Below, piece after piece: positions 23,882 through 35,708 of a stretch of DNA of 64,000 nucleotides. Each line of letters opens with the position of its first letter. Positions within the stretch are counted from its first letter, which is position 1. This DNA is from Prionace glauca (Eukaryota; Chordata; Chondrichthyes; Carcharhiniformes; Carcharhinidae), in contig CM075760.1 in assembly GCA_037974335.1 (NCBI GenBank), positions 57,875,812 to 57,939,811 of the forward strand, in the 5' to 3' direction. The notes under the pieces were generated by a model, which saw only the letters and a program-made list of their open reading frames with translations, was not told the origin of the DNA and ran no database searches. Made by a program: the position numbers and the translations under genes.

Positions 23882-24516
23882 GGTGGTGGAGGCAGGCACG
23901 TTGGAGTTGTTTAAGGTTTACTTAGATAGACACATGAGCGAAACAGGGATGGACGGTTATAGTAGATGGTATTAAAAACGGTTAGAGCCTCGGGACGACA
24001 CTGGAAATGTAGTATTACATGTTAATGTTTTGTCTCTTTTAATCCGCAGGTGTTGGTCCACTTGTTGTCAAACGAGGGACATGCACACGGTGGGTCGTGG
24101 TGGGCTGCTCTTGGAGGTTTCGAGAGTGGCCTCGTACTTTGTGTTGATGTGTGTGCTTAATCCTGGACCAGCAGACGGGCACCACAACAGCTCAGTGACT
24201 ATCACTGCTAGCTGTGCAGATACATGGATTTGGGCCTATGTCTGTGGGAGTTTGCGCATTCTCTCTGTGGATGCATGGGTTTCCTCCGGGTGCTCCGGTT
24301 TCCTCCCACACCCCAAAGATACGCTCTTAGGCTGATTGGTGTATCAAATTGACCATACACTATTCTCCCCTGAATCTGGCTACATTAGGGGTACCATTCG
24401 CATACACACGGGGCAGGGTAGGTGTAGGAAAATGCTTTGTTGAAATGGCGGCGCAGGCTCGTTGGGCCGAAGGGCCTGTTTCCCGTGCTGGATTGTTCCT
24501 TGTTCTTCTTTGTTCC
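23882..24516 (+). repeat. Local duplication unit 1 (LINE 3' end plus SINE-like tail)
   Basis: Near copy of 24,889-25,530. Both begin with 'tggtggaggcaggcacg' and contain 'tagatagacaca', 'gaggg(a/g)catgcacac', 'agctcagtgactatcac' and a SINE body, and end in TTCTTTGTT. Unit 1 interrupts the LINE frame at a 6-bp shared CAGAAC. Confidence 0.85.
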
Positions 24517-24888
24517 AGAACGTTGGTTAGACCGCATTTGGAGTACTGCGTCCAGTTCTGGTCACCTGACTACAGGAAGGACGTGGAAACCCTGGAGAGA
24601 GCGCAGAGGAGGTTTACCAGGATGCTGCCTGGTATGGAAGGACTGGGTTATGAGGAAAGATTTGGTAAACTGGGGCTGTTTTCCTTAGAAAGACGGAGAT
24701 TGAGGGTGGATCTAATAGAGGTGTATAAAACCAAGAAGGGTATAGATAGAGTAAACAGTGGCAGGCTTTTTCCTAGATTGGAGACAAATATCACGAGGGG
24801 ACAATGACTTAAGGTGAGGGATTTGGATGCTAGAGGGAGGTTTTTCACACAGAGGGTCGTGGGGGTATGGAATGCACTGCCAAGTAAG
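24517..24888 (+). pseudogene. CR1-like LINE ORF2, C-terminal continuation
   Basis: Resumes the ORF2 protein: [54 protein letters not shown], then RGQ* at about 24,807. Together with 22,345-23,881 it makes one LINE copy split by unit 1. Confidence 0.85.
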
Positions 24889-25530
24889 GTGGTGGAGGCA
24901 GGCACGCTGGACTTGATTAAGGTTTACTTAGATAGACACATCAGCACATTAGGGATGGAGGGTTATAGGAGATGGTTTTAATAAGGATCAGAGCCTCAGG
25001 ACGTTCCTGGAAATCTAATGCTACACGTGTTGATATTTTTCTCTTTCACTCCACAAGTGTGTCGGTCCACTTTGTTGTCTAACGAGGGGCATGCACACTG
25101 TGGGTCGTGTGTGGGCTGCTCTTGGATGTTTCGAGAGTGGCCTAGTACTTTGCGTCGTTTGTGTCTGCTTCAAAATGGACCAGCAGATGGGCACCACAAC
25201 AGCTCAGTGACTATCACCGTTAGTTGTCCAGATACATGGATTTAGGCCAGTGTCTGTGGGAATTTGCGCCTTCTCCCTGTGGTTGCGTGAGTTTCCTCTG
25301 GGTGTTCCGGTTTCCTCCCACACCCCAAAGATGTGCTCTTCGGTTGATTGGTGTAATAAATTGTCCCTAAATTATTCTCCCCTTAATCTGGTTTCCAATG
25401 GGGGTACCATTAGCATAGACACGGGTCAAGGGTGGAGGAGGAAAAACGCATTGTTAAGATGGCAGTGTGAGCTCGTTGGGCCGAGGGGCCTGTTTCCTGT
25501 GCTGTGTTGTTCTTTGTTCTTTGTTTTTTC
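24889..25530 (+). repeat. Local duplication unit 2
   Basis: The original-position LINE 3' end, a spacer of about 300 bp and a SINE-like body. The order is consistent with this being the parent of unit 1 at 23,882. Confidence 0.82.
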
Positions 25531-26134
25531 TTCTTTGCTCTATTCATTTTAGCTTGGTGTCTTTTCTTCACATTTCACATTTGTTGATGACTGAGGAGGA
25601 CAATTTTTGAGAGGTTGATTCAACCCTAAGTGTTGTCCATAAGCTATCAGTTGTGTTGTAAATTGTCCTTTTCTGTGTCATAATTGAGACTGAGAATTTT
25701 CTGATGGAGAGCTTAGTTCCCCGAAATGTGTCGTCTCTGACCTGATGTTAGTATCGAATGTCTTACTGAGATTCATCCATGTATGGGTATAATATGTATA
25801 TCTCCCAACATAAACTGCGCTTCAGGTTAATCCCGGTCTTCAAGCAGATGAGTAACACAATTGTCATCCTATCAAAGGCCTGTCCCGTAATGTTAAGATT
25901 GAGATACACCTACAGATGTTGCCATCTCTTCTGTCGGCCTTGTCTTCGGATAGTGTGATGTTTCTGAATCATGAATCTCCTGTGGAACGGAACCTATCTT
26001 CTGGCAGAGAAAGAGGTGGTAAATGTTCAGAAAGTTGATATTTATTTCCATCAATTGCCATCCATTTACAAAGATACCCAATTGCGTTCATTAGTTATCA
26101 TCCATTCATAAACATTGATATGTTGATGTTTTAA

Positions 26135-26520
26135 TTTAAGGGATATGGACGTTGCTGGCCTAGTCAGTATTTGTTGCCTATTCCTCATTGTCTTTAGTAA
26201 ACTGGTGGTAAGCTACCTTCTTGAATTGCTGCAGACCCTGTGGTGTAGATACCCATACGGTCCTGTTACAGAGGCAGTTCTGGGATCTCGGTCCCGCGAC
26301 AGTGATGGAAGGATGATATATTTCCACATCAGGTATATGACTAACTTGGAGGGGAACTTACAGGTGATATTTCCTGGTAACTGTTACCCTGTTCTTGCAA
26401 ATAGCAACCCACCGTGTGGCTTTTTAAGGAGCCTTGGTGAGGTTCGGAAGTGAAACTTGTAGATGGTACATAATGATGCTCTGTGTGGAGGAGGGAGTGT
26501 TATTCCTGTCAAGCCGGCTG
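26135..26520 (-). repeat. L2-like LINE 3' region, antisense
   Basis: Holds 'agtatttgttgcctattcctcattg', 'gaattgctgcagaccctgtgg', 'gacttggaggggaac'-like text and 'gagccttggtgagg' in the order of the antisense L2-like end also seen at 34.8 and 46.4 kb. Confidence 0.72.
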
Positions 26521-26941
26521 CTTTGGCCTGAATGGGATGAAGATTTTTGAATGTTGTTTGAACTGTACCTATTCAAGTAAGTGGAGAGAACCATTTTTGT
26601 CCCCTAATATGTGTCGTGCAGGTGGTGCACAGGTTTGGGGAGTTAGGGGGTGGGTTACTCACAGCAGGCTGAGCTGATATTCCAGCTGGAGCATGAATAT
26701 ACCCAGCTAACACAGCGATTACCCAATGGTAACCTCGAAGATGTTGATAGTTGTTGATTCAGTGTTGCAATATCATTGAGTGACAAGGGGCAACGGTCAG
26801 ATTCCACATTTTTGGAGGTGGTCATCGCCTGACGCCAATATTACCAATAATTCTCCATTCACAAAAATAAATAGTAAAAATTCACAAAAATAAATAAATA
26901 AAAATAAATAAATTCTCAAAAATAAATAATCACTTTTTCTA

Positions 26942-27488
26942 GGGCGAAAAACTGCAGCATGCTATGGTGCAGAGGGACCTGGGGGTCCTTGTGCATGAGT
27001 CGCAAAAACCCAGCCGGCAGGTGCAGCACGTGATCAGGAAGGCGAATGGAATGCTGGCCTTCATAGCGAGGGGGAAAGGATATAAAAGTAGGGAGGTCTT
27101 GCTGCAACTGTACAGGGTACTGGCGAGGCCGTAGCTGGAGTACTGTGTGCAGTTTTGGGCGCCGCACCTGCGCAAAGATATTTTGGCCTTGGAGGGAGTG
27201 CAGAGGGGGGTCACTCGGCTGATACCGGAGATGAGAGGGTTGAACTTTGAAGAGAGGCTGAATAGACTGGGTCTGTACTGGTTGGAATTTAGAAGGATGA
27301 GGGGGGATCTTATAGAGACGATAAGATAATGAAGGGGATGGATAGGATAGAAGTGGAGAGACTCTTCCCGCTCAAAAAAGACAGTAGGACCAGAGGGCAC
27401 AGCCTCAAGATAAGGGGGGGGGGGCGACAGTTTAGAATGGAGTTGAGGAGGAACTTCTTCACTCAAAGGGTGGTGAATCTCTGGAATT
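26942..27488 (+). repeat. CR1-like LINE ORF2 C-terminal fragment
   Basis: About 90% similar by eye to 63,098-63,640 of the intact LINE, from GEKLQ through the WNSLPVE region. It has short indels such as an extended G run near 27,415. It ends at a pentanucleotide (AAATT)n tract (27,485-27,513) that leads into the duplicated Ig flank. Confidence 0.9.
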
Positions 27489-27490
27489 AA

Positions 27491-29035
27491 ATTAAATTAA
27501 ATTAAATTAAATTGAGATTAAATCCGACCATGGCAGCAGGTGGAATTTGAATTCAATCAATAAATTTTGATTCATACTGATAGCGACGAGATAACCCTCT
27601 GATTCCCCAGTGAAGGACATCTGCCATCCCTACTTGGTCTCAGCAGGGTGTAACTCAAGATGGACCGCCATATATATAACTGGGCAATGCCTTCTGAGAT
27701 GCCCTAACACACCACTCAGCTGAAAAGGAATTAAGCACAGGAAATAAATGTTCTTTCCAGAGACCCCCACGTCCCATGGAAGAATAAAGTGAAATAAAAC
27801 ACCAGCCTACATGTTTATGCAGTATAAGATATATCACCTCTCTGAATCAACTCTCACAATCTGCCTGTATTTATTTCTATCCATCCATCACAGTGTTTCG
27901 TTGGGTTGGAGACATCATCATTGTTACTAACAAGGTGTCAGAGAATCTGAGTGGCTTTTTTTCCAATGAAATGGGAAGCATTCATATACGTTTACAGCTT
28001 TAAAAAATAATAAAATTGCCTCGAGTTGTTGCTGGGCAGATTTGTTTATAAATAGGCTCTATTGACAATGCTAAGAGTTTGAAGTTGGCTTGCAGCCAAC
28101 TGTTCAGTACTGAGGAAACAGATCTTTGACTTACTGAACAAACACCGTCAGATGCTTCCTGTAAATATCTTGGGGTAGTTGGCAGCAGGTTGGACTGCTG
28201 CCAAATACTGCGTGGGACAGATTAGCGCGAATATGCAAGGATAAAATGGGACTTATCCAGTTATACAATAAATGCTTGATTCCCATAATAAAGACAGGTT
28301 TTTAAATGGTATTCCTTCCAAGCAAATATTTTAAAGGGCTGCACTGTGATTAAACAGTATGCGGAACGAGGAAATTGGCCAGATGCTATTTCATTTGTCT
28401 ATCTTCCAAATAAATGTCCTTCCAACAATTAAAGTTACTTTGTGAGTAACTTCATGACGTGGAAGAAAGAGATTTTGACGTCCCCACCCCCAAAGTCCAA
28501 TGAGATCAGTGCAATGGCCCCAAAATAAAAATAATTAAAAGTAAAATAAAATCATACAATTGTCTTGAAAAGCGCGGATTCCTGGAATACTCTAAGTGTT
28601 CTGCACCTCTTTAAAAAGACAACCTCTCTTATCCCTGATCAGCACCATGTTCTGTTGTCCAGCATAATCTGATTTCGATTATTTAACAGTCGCTCTCATA
28701 GCTGCCAATGAGTGAAGAAACGGCCTGGTTTAGTGGAAGACAAAACATTTATTTTTGTGATATTGTGCAATATGCCACAAAGTCCTAATATCCTGAGTTC
28801 CCACTACCAGTGAATGTTCTACAGCCGGTGGCCAATAAAATGAGCAGCAATGATTTGGATGTTGACAAAGAACTTTCCTGATCACCGTGTCCATTCGGAT
28901 TCTATAAATTCTCTGTCAAAGGTTGATGTCGATGTCATGTTTCCCTGTCAATTCAATTATTTATAAGTCCACCAGTTTTCTTTCAGTGTTAATTTTCACA
29001 GGGTAAAGGAGCCATTGGGGAAATCTAACGTGTAA
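27491..29035 (+). repeat. Duplicated Ig-cluster upstream flank, copy A
   Basis: Diverged copy of 36,722-38,240. Matching landmarks are 'ctgggcagatttgtttataaatag', 'ggacagattagcg', 'gattcctggaata', 'gatattgtgcaat' and 'gtcaattcaattatttat'. Both copies start in the same SINE-like repeat, so that repeat predates the duplication. Followed by the VH pseudogene, as copy B is followed by the working VH. Confidence 0.82.
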
Positions 29036-29077
29036 TATTGCATCACATGAGGATTGTCCTTTTTGAATTAATTTGTG

Positions 29078-29375
29078 GATGGAACGGTGGCATATATGTT
29101 AGGGTTTCTGCCTCAAAGCGCCAGGGACCCGGGTTCAACTCCCGGTTTGGGTCTGTCTGTGTGGAGTCTGCATATTCTTCAATTGCTTGCTCATTTACTC
29201 ACATTGTTCAAGGATATGCCGCTTAGGTTGATCCACGATGATGAATTGTCCAATCGTGTCAAGAGAATTAGCAGGGAATATACGTGGGGTGATGGGGATA
29301 AACTGAGGTGGGAATGTTGTGGGTTTGGGCCTGATAAGCCAAAAGGCCTTCTTCTGTTCTGTAATGATTCTATGG
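29078..29375 (+). repeat. HE1-like SINE inserted in the duplicated flank
   Basis: tRNA-like head with 'gccagggacccgggttcaac', a shortened body, and the tail 'gataagccaaaaggccttcttctg'. Absent at the matching place in copy B (38.24 kb), so it was inserted after the duplication. Confidence 0.82.
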
Positions 29376-29394
29376 ACATGGGCACCTTTGGCTG

Positions 29395-29660
29395 ATCAGA
29401 ATTTATTGCCTACTTCTTGTCCGAGGGCAGTGAGAGCCAATCACATTGCTGTGGCTCTTGGATCACACATAGGCCAGACCAGGTAAGGACGGCAGATTCC
29501 CTTCTCTAAAATACATTAGTGAAGCAGGTAGGTTTTTACACAATCGACAATGATATCATGACCGTAAGTGGATTCTTATTTCCAGACGCTTTTTTTAATT
29601 GAATTTAAATCCCACCATCTGTGGTGGTGGGATTCGAAGTCGGGTCCTGAGAACATTAGT
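29395..29660 (-). repeat. Second SINE-like family, near full length
   Basis: Antisense phrases 'aggccagaccaggtaagg', 'acattagtgaagcaggt', 'ttttacacaatcgacaatg' and 'gtggtgggattcgaagtcgg' (a tRNA-like B-box region). Also absent from copy B. Confidence 0.72.
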
Positions 29661-30007
29661 TAAATTTGTGCATTAATTGCCGAGTGATAACATGAAGCCA
29701 TTTCTTCCCTCCTTTTTGTATCCAGTCCCAAATTACAGTGACAGCTACCCACACCTGAAATAAAATCAACCCAGCAATTAGTTACTTAAATCGATAATAA
29801 TTCTTCAAATGGATTATATTTATGCTGCAATGTGCAAATCAGACTGACGTTTTTACTCTGATAAGGTAATGTCATCTTCTTTATGTCTATTCTCTTGTGA
29901 AAGGGGGTGCAGAATTAAGGGACTTGATTTACAATCAAATTGTTTTTCTCTCTATAACAGAGGCTCAAATATAATTTCACCTTTTGGACTAGCAGAGACG
30001 TTCCAAT

Positions 30008-30665
30008 GGATCTCACTCTTTCTGCCTCAGTGTTAGTTTGTCTGTTGAATATTCCAGTGTCAGTAATCAATTCACTGGGAATAATCCTCGGTGTTTTTTG
30101 ATATATTTTATTTGATTTATTATTATCACACACATTAGTACACAGTCTTGCGCACTGTACAGACAGAGCATACCGTGCTTGGAGAAGGAAGGGAGAGACT
30201 GAAGAGTATTTTGTTGCAGTCATAGCTCGGGTCTAGAAAAATATCAATTTAATGCGAGGTAGATCCATTCAAAACTCTGATTGCAGCTGTAAATAAATTG
30301 TTTCTGAGTCGGTTTGTAGTCTCCTCAGAATTTGTTTTTACCTAGTCCCTGATGGAAAAAGGTGAGAGAGTGTGTCCGGGGTGAGTTGCGTTTTCTTTTC
30401 ATAGCTTTTGTTTAAAGTGTCGAATCGGAGGTTGTGTTGACTCAGCCAGAGGCAGAAACCGGGCATCCCTGAGGGTCCCTGAGACTGAGCTGTGAAGACA
30501 AAGTGTTCAATATGGGCAGCAACTGGATAGTCTGGGTCCGACCAGTCCCTGATAGGGTTTATAGTCTCTCCTTCAGTATGATAGTCTTGGATCAACCCAC
30601 AATTCCTCCGCCCCAGAGATTCAGAATCAATTTATTCCACCCAAAGACACTTAAAACAACGTGAA
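30008..30665 (+). pseudogene. Immunoglobulin VH pseudogene
   Basis: The leader intron sequence 'cagtgttagtttgtctg...' from 30,008 and a V exon from 30,417 are clearly related to the working VH (39,101 on). Read in the VH frame it gives [14 protein letters not shown], then a TGA stop at 30,470-30,472, then GSLRLSCE, WIVWVR and a scrambled FR2-FR3. The leader exon is not recognisable, the acceptor is weak (AAAG instead of ACAG), and a repeat of about 300 bp fills the leader intron. Similarity ends in FR3 around PKTL, so the second Cys, CDR3 and RSS are missing. It cannot rearrange. No D, J or C segments follow it. Confidence 0.9.
30105..30405 (+). repeat. Interspersed repeat within the VH pseudogene leader intron
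   Basis: Starts 'tttgatttattattatcaca', with 'cacattagtacacag', 'gaggtagatccattc', 'gagtcggtttgtag' and 'tgtccggggtg'. I recognise it as a common dispersed elasmobranch repeat of unknown class. The matching intron in the working VH is only 132 bp and lacks it. Confidence 0.68.
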
Positions 30666-30689
30666 GAGAAATTGCTGGACAGTCTCAGG

Positions 30690-30795
30690 ACATCTGGACT
30701 CGAAATGTCAGCTGTTCCCTCTCCTTCCAAATATTGCCAGGCCTGCTGAGATTTTCCAGCATTTTCTCTTTGGGTTTGAATTCCAGAATCTACAG
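30690..30795 (-). repeat. Short dispersed repeat, unclassified
   Basis: Phrases 'gactcgaaatgtcagctgtt' and 'gctgagattttccagcattt' match the repeat at 375-475. Confidence 0.6.
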
Positions 30796-31059
30796 AATTG
30801 TTTTTATACTTCAAACAACATCTTCTCTTTGCAAATAACTATAAACCGAGTATTCCTATCTTTCCCCTGTCTGTCCTACACAGACTCCAGTTCCATGTGA
30901 TGAAAATAACCCTTCACCACCACTGAAATATCCGAGAAATCCACCCAGTTGTATTAAAGCGGCAGTGGAAAGTCACCCATCCGGAGGGCAGGTTTCAGCA
31001 AGATGGTTCACAGTCATCAATTAATGTTAGCTTTGTCAGTGAAGCTCACATCCAGAGAT

Positions 31060-31180
31060 TCAATAAAATCAGTGCAAATTGCTGCAGATTCCGGAAATCT
31101 AAAACTAAAACAGCAACAGTGCTCCTCAGCATCTCAATGGGTATCATCAGAGAGAGAGAGAACCAGATTCGTATTTAATA
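31060..31180 (+). repeat. Short dispersed repeat, unclassified
   Basis: Same family as 30,690 in the opposite orientation: 'aaattgctgcagattccggaa', 'cagcatctcaatggg'. Confidence 0.5.
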
Positions 31181-31514
31181 TCAATGCCAGGATGTCAAAT
31201 CTCTTGATATAATTATGATCAGCAAATCTGTTCTGTCCAATGTCCGACCCAAAACCTCATTTGTCAAATAAAATCGCAAATTTGTTGGCCATTTATCACA
31301 ACCGGGTTTGTGGGAGTTTGTGGTACGTAACTTACCTGGTTAGTTACAACATGAGAACAGCGAGTAAATTCAGCAAAGGTACCTCAGTGAGTTTTAATAA
31401 CTTTGGGGCGACATGAGGTCGGGTAAAATGTTCTATACATTCAAATTCCCCCATAATTTGTAATACTTTGGAATCGCTGAGATTAATGTGAATATAATCA
31501 CTGCTCTGCCTGAT

Positions 31515-31990
31515 CATAGAAGCATAAAATCATAGAATCCCTACAGTTCAACATGGTCATTCGGTCCAATAACTCTGCAGCAGGCTCTCCAGCACAGCAT
31601 CCTACCTAGGCAAGCGTTCATCCGATCCCGGCAACCATACATATTCACAGGCTAATCCCCCGAACCTACAAATTATTGGACACTAACAGGAAATTTAGCA
31701 TAGACAATTTACATTGGGCCTGGGAAGGATGCTCTGCCGGATAGCAGACTTGATGAACCAAATGCTCTACTTCTGCACTGTAGGGATTCTATGATTCTAC
31801 TTTGCTCATCATTGGGCGCGAAGGGGCAATTTATCACAGCCAATCCACCTAACCTGCACATCCTGGGACTGTGGAAGGAAACTGGAGCACTCGGAGGGAA
31901 CTCACATGGATACGGATAGAATGTGAAAACCACACACAGTCACCCAATGTTAGAATCGAACCCGCTTCCCTGTCGCCTGTGAGGGAGCAA
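31515..31990 (-). repeat. Composite of SINE pieces in alternating orientation
   Basis: 31,515-31,695 reads as a minus-strand SINE tail and body. 31,700-31,795 then reads on the plus strand as a SINE tail ('gcactgtagggattctatgattcta'). 31,800-31,990 is minus-strand again (body to tRNA-like head, 'gaatcgaacccgcttccc'). This suggests nested or inverted SINE insertions. Confidence 0.72.
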
Positions 31991-32751
31991 AAACAATTGT
32001 ATCTCTTCGTGACAACCACATTTTTTATTCTTCCCTCGTGTGAGTGTGATCACTATTTGTGGAGGAATATTTCAGACATCAGATCTGTTTTTTTATTTAA
32101 CTTGTCGAGTTTAAACAGATTAAATCCTCAATCAGATTAACATTCAGTGGAATATCAGCCTGTTCACAGATACTTTATTAATTGTGACATCAGAACTTTC
32201 AGAACTAATTCTGAAATGAAATGTCTTATTTTATTTTAGTTAAGTACAGCCGGAGTTATGAATGTTCAAAAAGTTTTATTCATATTGAACCAACTGTTAA
32301 AATTCTTAAAATAAATCGCTATTTTGAGTTGAAACTGATCAATAAGTGACGGTTTATCTGCTTTTTCTGTCATGAACATTTCATTATAAACAATGAGGTA
32401 TTTATGTAAATAAATACAAAAATAGTAATTCCAAATGAGATTGTTGACTGACAAAAACACAACAAATATTTCCCCACCAACACAGCACAGAAATAGAGAC
32501 AACCATGCAAATCAATCAACGGATTCCAGTAATGATTGTTTTTCAACATTATTTATTCATCAGTTATGTGAGGAAAAATATCATGATGATATCTATGTTC
32601 AGAATTAGGAAATAATCCCTCTGATCCCGAAATGTAATGACACAGAAAACACAGAACATCTCCTGTGTTTCATCTCTTTCTCTGTCTTTCTCCTGTCTAG
32701 TTCTGCGTCTTGTCTCTCCACGATGGTTCATCGTCTTCACTCCACAGCAAA

Positions 32752-32830
32752 AGAACATAAGAACGTAAGAAATGGGAGCAGGAGTAGGCCATCTAGCCCC
32801 TCGAGCCTGCCCCGGGCTCGATAAAATCAA
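32752..32830 (-). repeat. CR1-like LINE 3' end
   Basis: Matches the reverse complement of the 3' terminus of the LINE at about 63,780-63,866 ('aacataagaacgtaag', 'gcaggagtaggccatctagcc'). Confidence 0.82.
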
Positions 32831-32989
32831 TGTTTGCCCAATATATTCTCTCAGCCACAGGTACAGGTTTCTAACAGAATATAATTCAATAAATTGGAAT
32901 CCATGACTGAGATTTACTCTAAAAGATCTCTTGAGAAATCAATGATCTTGAAATGCTTGAAACATTTTCTTCTGCACCTAACCTCGGTT

Positions 32990-33950
32990 CCACCTGGTGA
33001 TAAGGATTCAATGTGGAATCTTTCCCTATATTTAGCCGGTGTTGTCCCTGTCCTTGGAGTATTTGACTGGACAGAGTAGAGGAATATTTACTCTGCGTCT
33101 GAACTCATTGTTCCTGGTTTATGAATGGTTGATATATCTTTGTCAGGGAAGATTTAATCCGTATCGAATCTCTGCTGTACCTAGCCTGGATGTGTTTTGT
33201 GGAACTGTGTGGACGGCTCGTTCCCCTATACCTAACACTAATTTAAACCTGCCTCCTGGATCTCTGAAGGAAGAGTGCAGGAGAGATTTTACATAGAAGA
33301 GTGTCCATGCTCTTTCTGCCTTAATTTTGTTTGAACAGATTTATAGACGGAGTTTCACTCTGTTTATAGACAGTATAATGTTGTAAGAACGTTTGAATTG
33401 GATAGTTTAGAGGGAGATTCTCTTTGCATCTCACTCATGCTATTCCTGATTTAGGAGTTATTAATTTGCCAGTACAGAGGGGACTTTGCATTCTGCAGCG
33501 AACCCCATGTTACTCCTGTCCTGTAAGATTTTGATGAGAGAGTCGGCCGTCTTTACAAATGTCATGGGGATTGAACCAGTATCTTTATATTACAGTAAAT
33601 TTACCCTGTGTCAGCTCGTATTATGAGCCATGCCTTCGTTTATTTTCCCCTGGACCCTAACTCATTCTATCTTGCATGTAGAATGTTATGTTGTCTGTCT
33701 TTGCACATAGTAAATTGGATATATTATCTGTCTGTACTAAATTAGACGCTGTCCCTGCTTATATTGTATGTCACTCTGTTTCTGTTTATATTAAACGAGA
33801 CATTGTCTCTGTTTATGTTAATTTAGATCTCTCTCTGTTTGTATCAAAGTCGATGCAATCTTATTTCTGCAATTGTCCATATCCACGTTTATATTGTATT
33901 AGACATGGTCTCAGTTTTTACTGCACTGGTCAATGCCAGTAATGATTAAA
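32990..33950 (+). repeat. Degenerate tandem repeat field
   Basis: First part (to about 33,560): units such as 'tgtccttggagtatttgactggacagagtagagg' style text, split by 'tttactctgcgtctgaac'; the unit is about 70-90 bp and heavily diverged. Second part (33,600-33,950): about 30-bp units on 'gtctctgtttatattaaac'. No gene. Confidence 0.55.
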
Positions 33951-34764
33951 GTGGCTGGGAGAACACAATTCTCTGCATCCTTCTGCAAGGACAAACCGTG
34001 TGAGGTTTTGGACACTGGAAAAGAAATCTGAAATTTACTTCTGCTGGCTGCAGTGAAAGTGGATATCAAGTCCTGTGTAGCATTCACTGTCAATGAAGAA
34101 CAAAAAAACAAAGAAAATTACAGCACAATAAAATACTGGTGATCCAATACTGCCCGTTTCTGGATCTTGCCTGATAACAATCTTTTTTATCCCAACATAT
34201 TATCTCTTCTTCTCACAAAACCGTGAAGTAAAACAAACCTAATTCAAAGAGAGGCATAGTTAGTGCAGGAACAAAATTGCCACAGTGAAATATATATAGG
34301 GTGAGTATCAAATATTACATAAACAGAGAGAATGCCGTGTGCAATGTAAACTGAGCTCTGGTCTAGCAGAGTATTAACAGAGCCAGGCTGTATTTTAAGA
34401 TAAACAGGGGCCTGGTTCAAGAAAATAGTAATGTGTTAGTGCCGAGTGCCATGTGGGGATGGTCAAATGCCAAATTCCAATGAGACCCATATCCCGTGAA
34501 AGAAACAGTTTTAAAAATAACATTGTCAAGGAGAATAAAACTGAGGCAGTATCTCGCACAGTTTTACTGATATAGGAACTTCTTAGACATGAACTGAGAC
34601 AGTGCTGAGTAATTAATGATACGAATAAGGAGAATATAAAAAAAAGTTCAGAAAGATCGTAATTATTTTCACCAATTACCATCCATTTGCAATTTAATAA
34701 TTTCATTCACCAGATCTCATTCATATATAATGAGGAGTATATTTAAAATTACTCTGTGATAAGA

Positions 34765-35000
34765 AAGCGACGTTGCCTCGGCCCCCATTTATTCCCCATT
34801 GCTAATTGCATTCAGTAAGCTGGTGGTGAACCGCCTTATTCAATTGCTGCAGAACCTGCAGTGTAGGTACACCGACCGTGCTCTTAGGGAGGGTGTTCCT
34901 GGACTCCGACGCAGCGTAATTAAAGGAGTGGTCCAAGTGATGTTTGTGAGTGTCTTGGAGAGGAATTTTCAGGCGAGGTTGTTCCAATTCCCCAGTTATC
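34765..35000 (-). repeat. L2-like LINE 3' region, antisense
   Basis: Contains 'cccatttattccccattgctaattg', 'gtggtgaaccgcctt', 'aattgctgcagaacctgcag' and 'tcttggagaggaa'. Same family as 26.1 kb. Confidence 0.68.
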
Positions 35001-35039
35001 ATCAATTCATACAGATAAACAATTAGTTCACCAATTATG

Positions 35040-35165
35040 ATCATCAGTTTGATAAAAGCAAAATACTGCAGATTCTGGAAACTGAAACAAAAATAATGAA
35101 TGTTGGAAAAACTCAACGGGTCTGATAACATGTGTGGCGAGAGAATAGAGCCAACGTTTCGAGTC
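35040..35165 (+). repeat. Short dispersed repeat, unclassified
   Basis: 'gcaaaatactgcagattctgg', 'ggaaaaactcaacgggtctg' and 'caacgtttcgagtc' match the family at 375, 15.8, 30.7 and 31.1 kb. Confidence 0.65.
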
Positions 35166-35425
35166 AGTGTGATTTTTTTTGTTATTTGGAGGAAATTGAA
35201 GAGAGTGATGACATTGAGAAATGATGTGGGTGGATAGGGATTAGGATTTTTTTAGGATATAGTTCGTGATTGAGATGTTGATTAGTTTAGGATGAAGAAG
35301 TTTGTTATGATATTTGGGATCACTCTGTGAATTGATGCAGCTTGTGTGTGTGTCTCGAAATAGTATCTATTATTTCTGTTATTCCCATCTCACAGGTAAT
35401 TTATGCAACTTCCCTGACAATAGCG

Positions 35426-35611
35426 TGCAGAACTTTCAGAATATTCCAGGAATCCCCGGTGTTCATGTCAGTTTTATGATATTGTTTTAATATTATTTCA
35501 TGTAATTGCACCGATTTTACTTCACTGGGGAACTGGGCCCATCAACATCTCTCTCTCTCTCGCATTTCATGAAGTGATTAATAAACAGACTTTAATTATT
35601 GGAATGAAATT
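35426..35611 (+). repeat. Inverted repeat arm 1
   Basis: Reverse complement of 37,677-37,858 with about two base changes and a difference in the (CT)n run, so about 98% identical over about 185 bp. Confidence 0.95.
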
Positions 35612-35708
35612 CAAAGTGATGATATAAATGAAACAACCTGTACTTCATGTGAAGTTACTGAATCTTTAAATTCCGATTCAGTATTACATTGTTTTGGGAA
35701 AAAATGTG

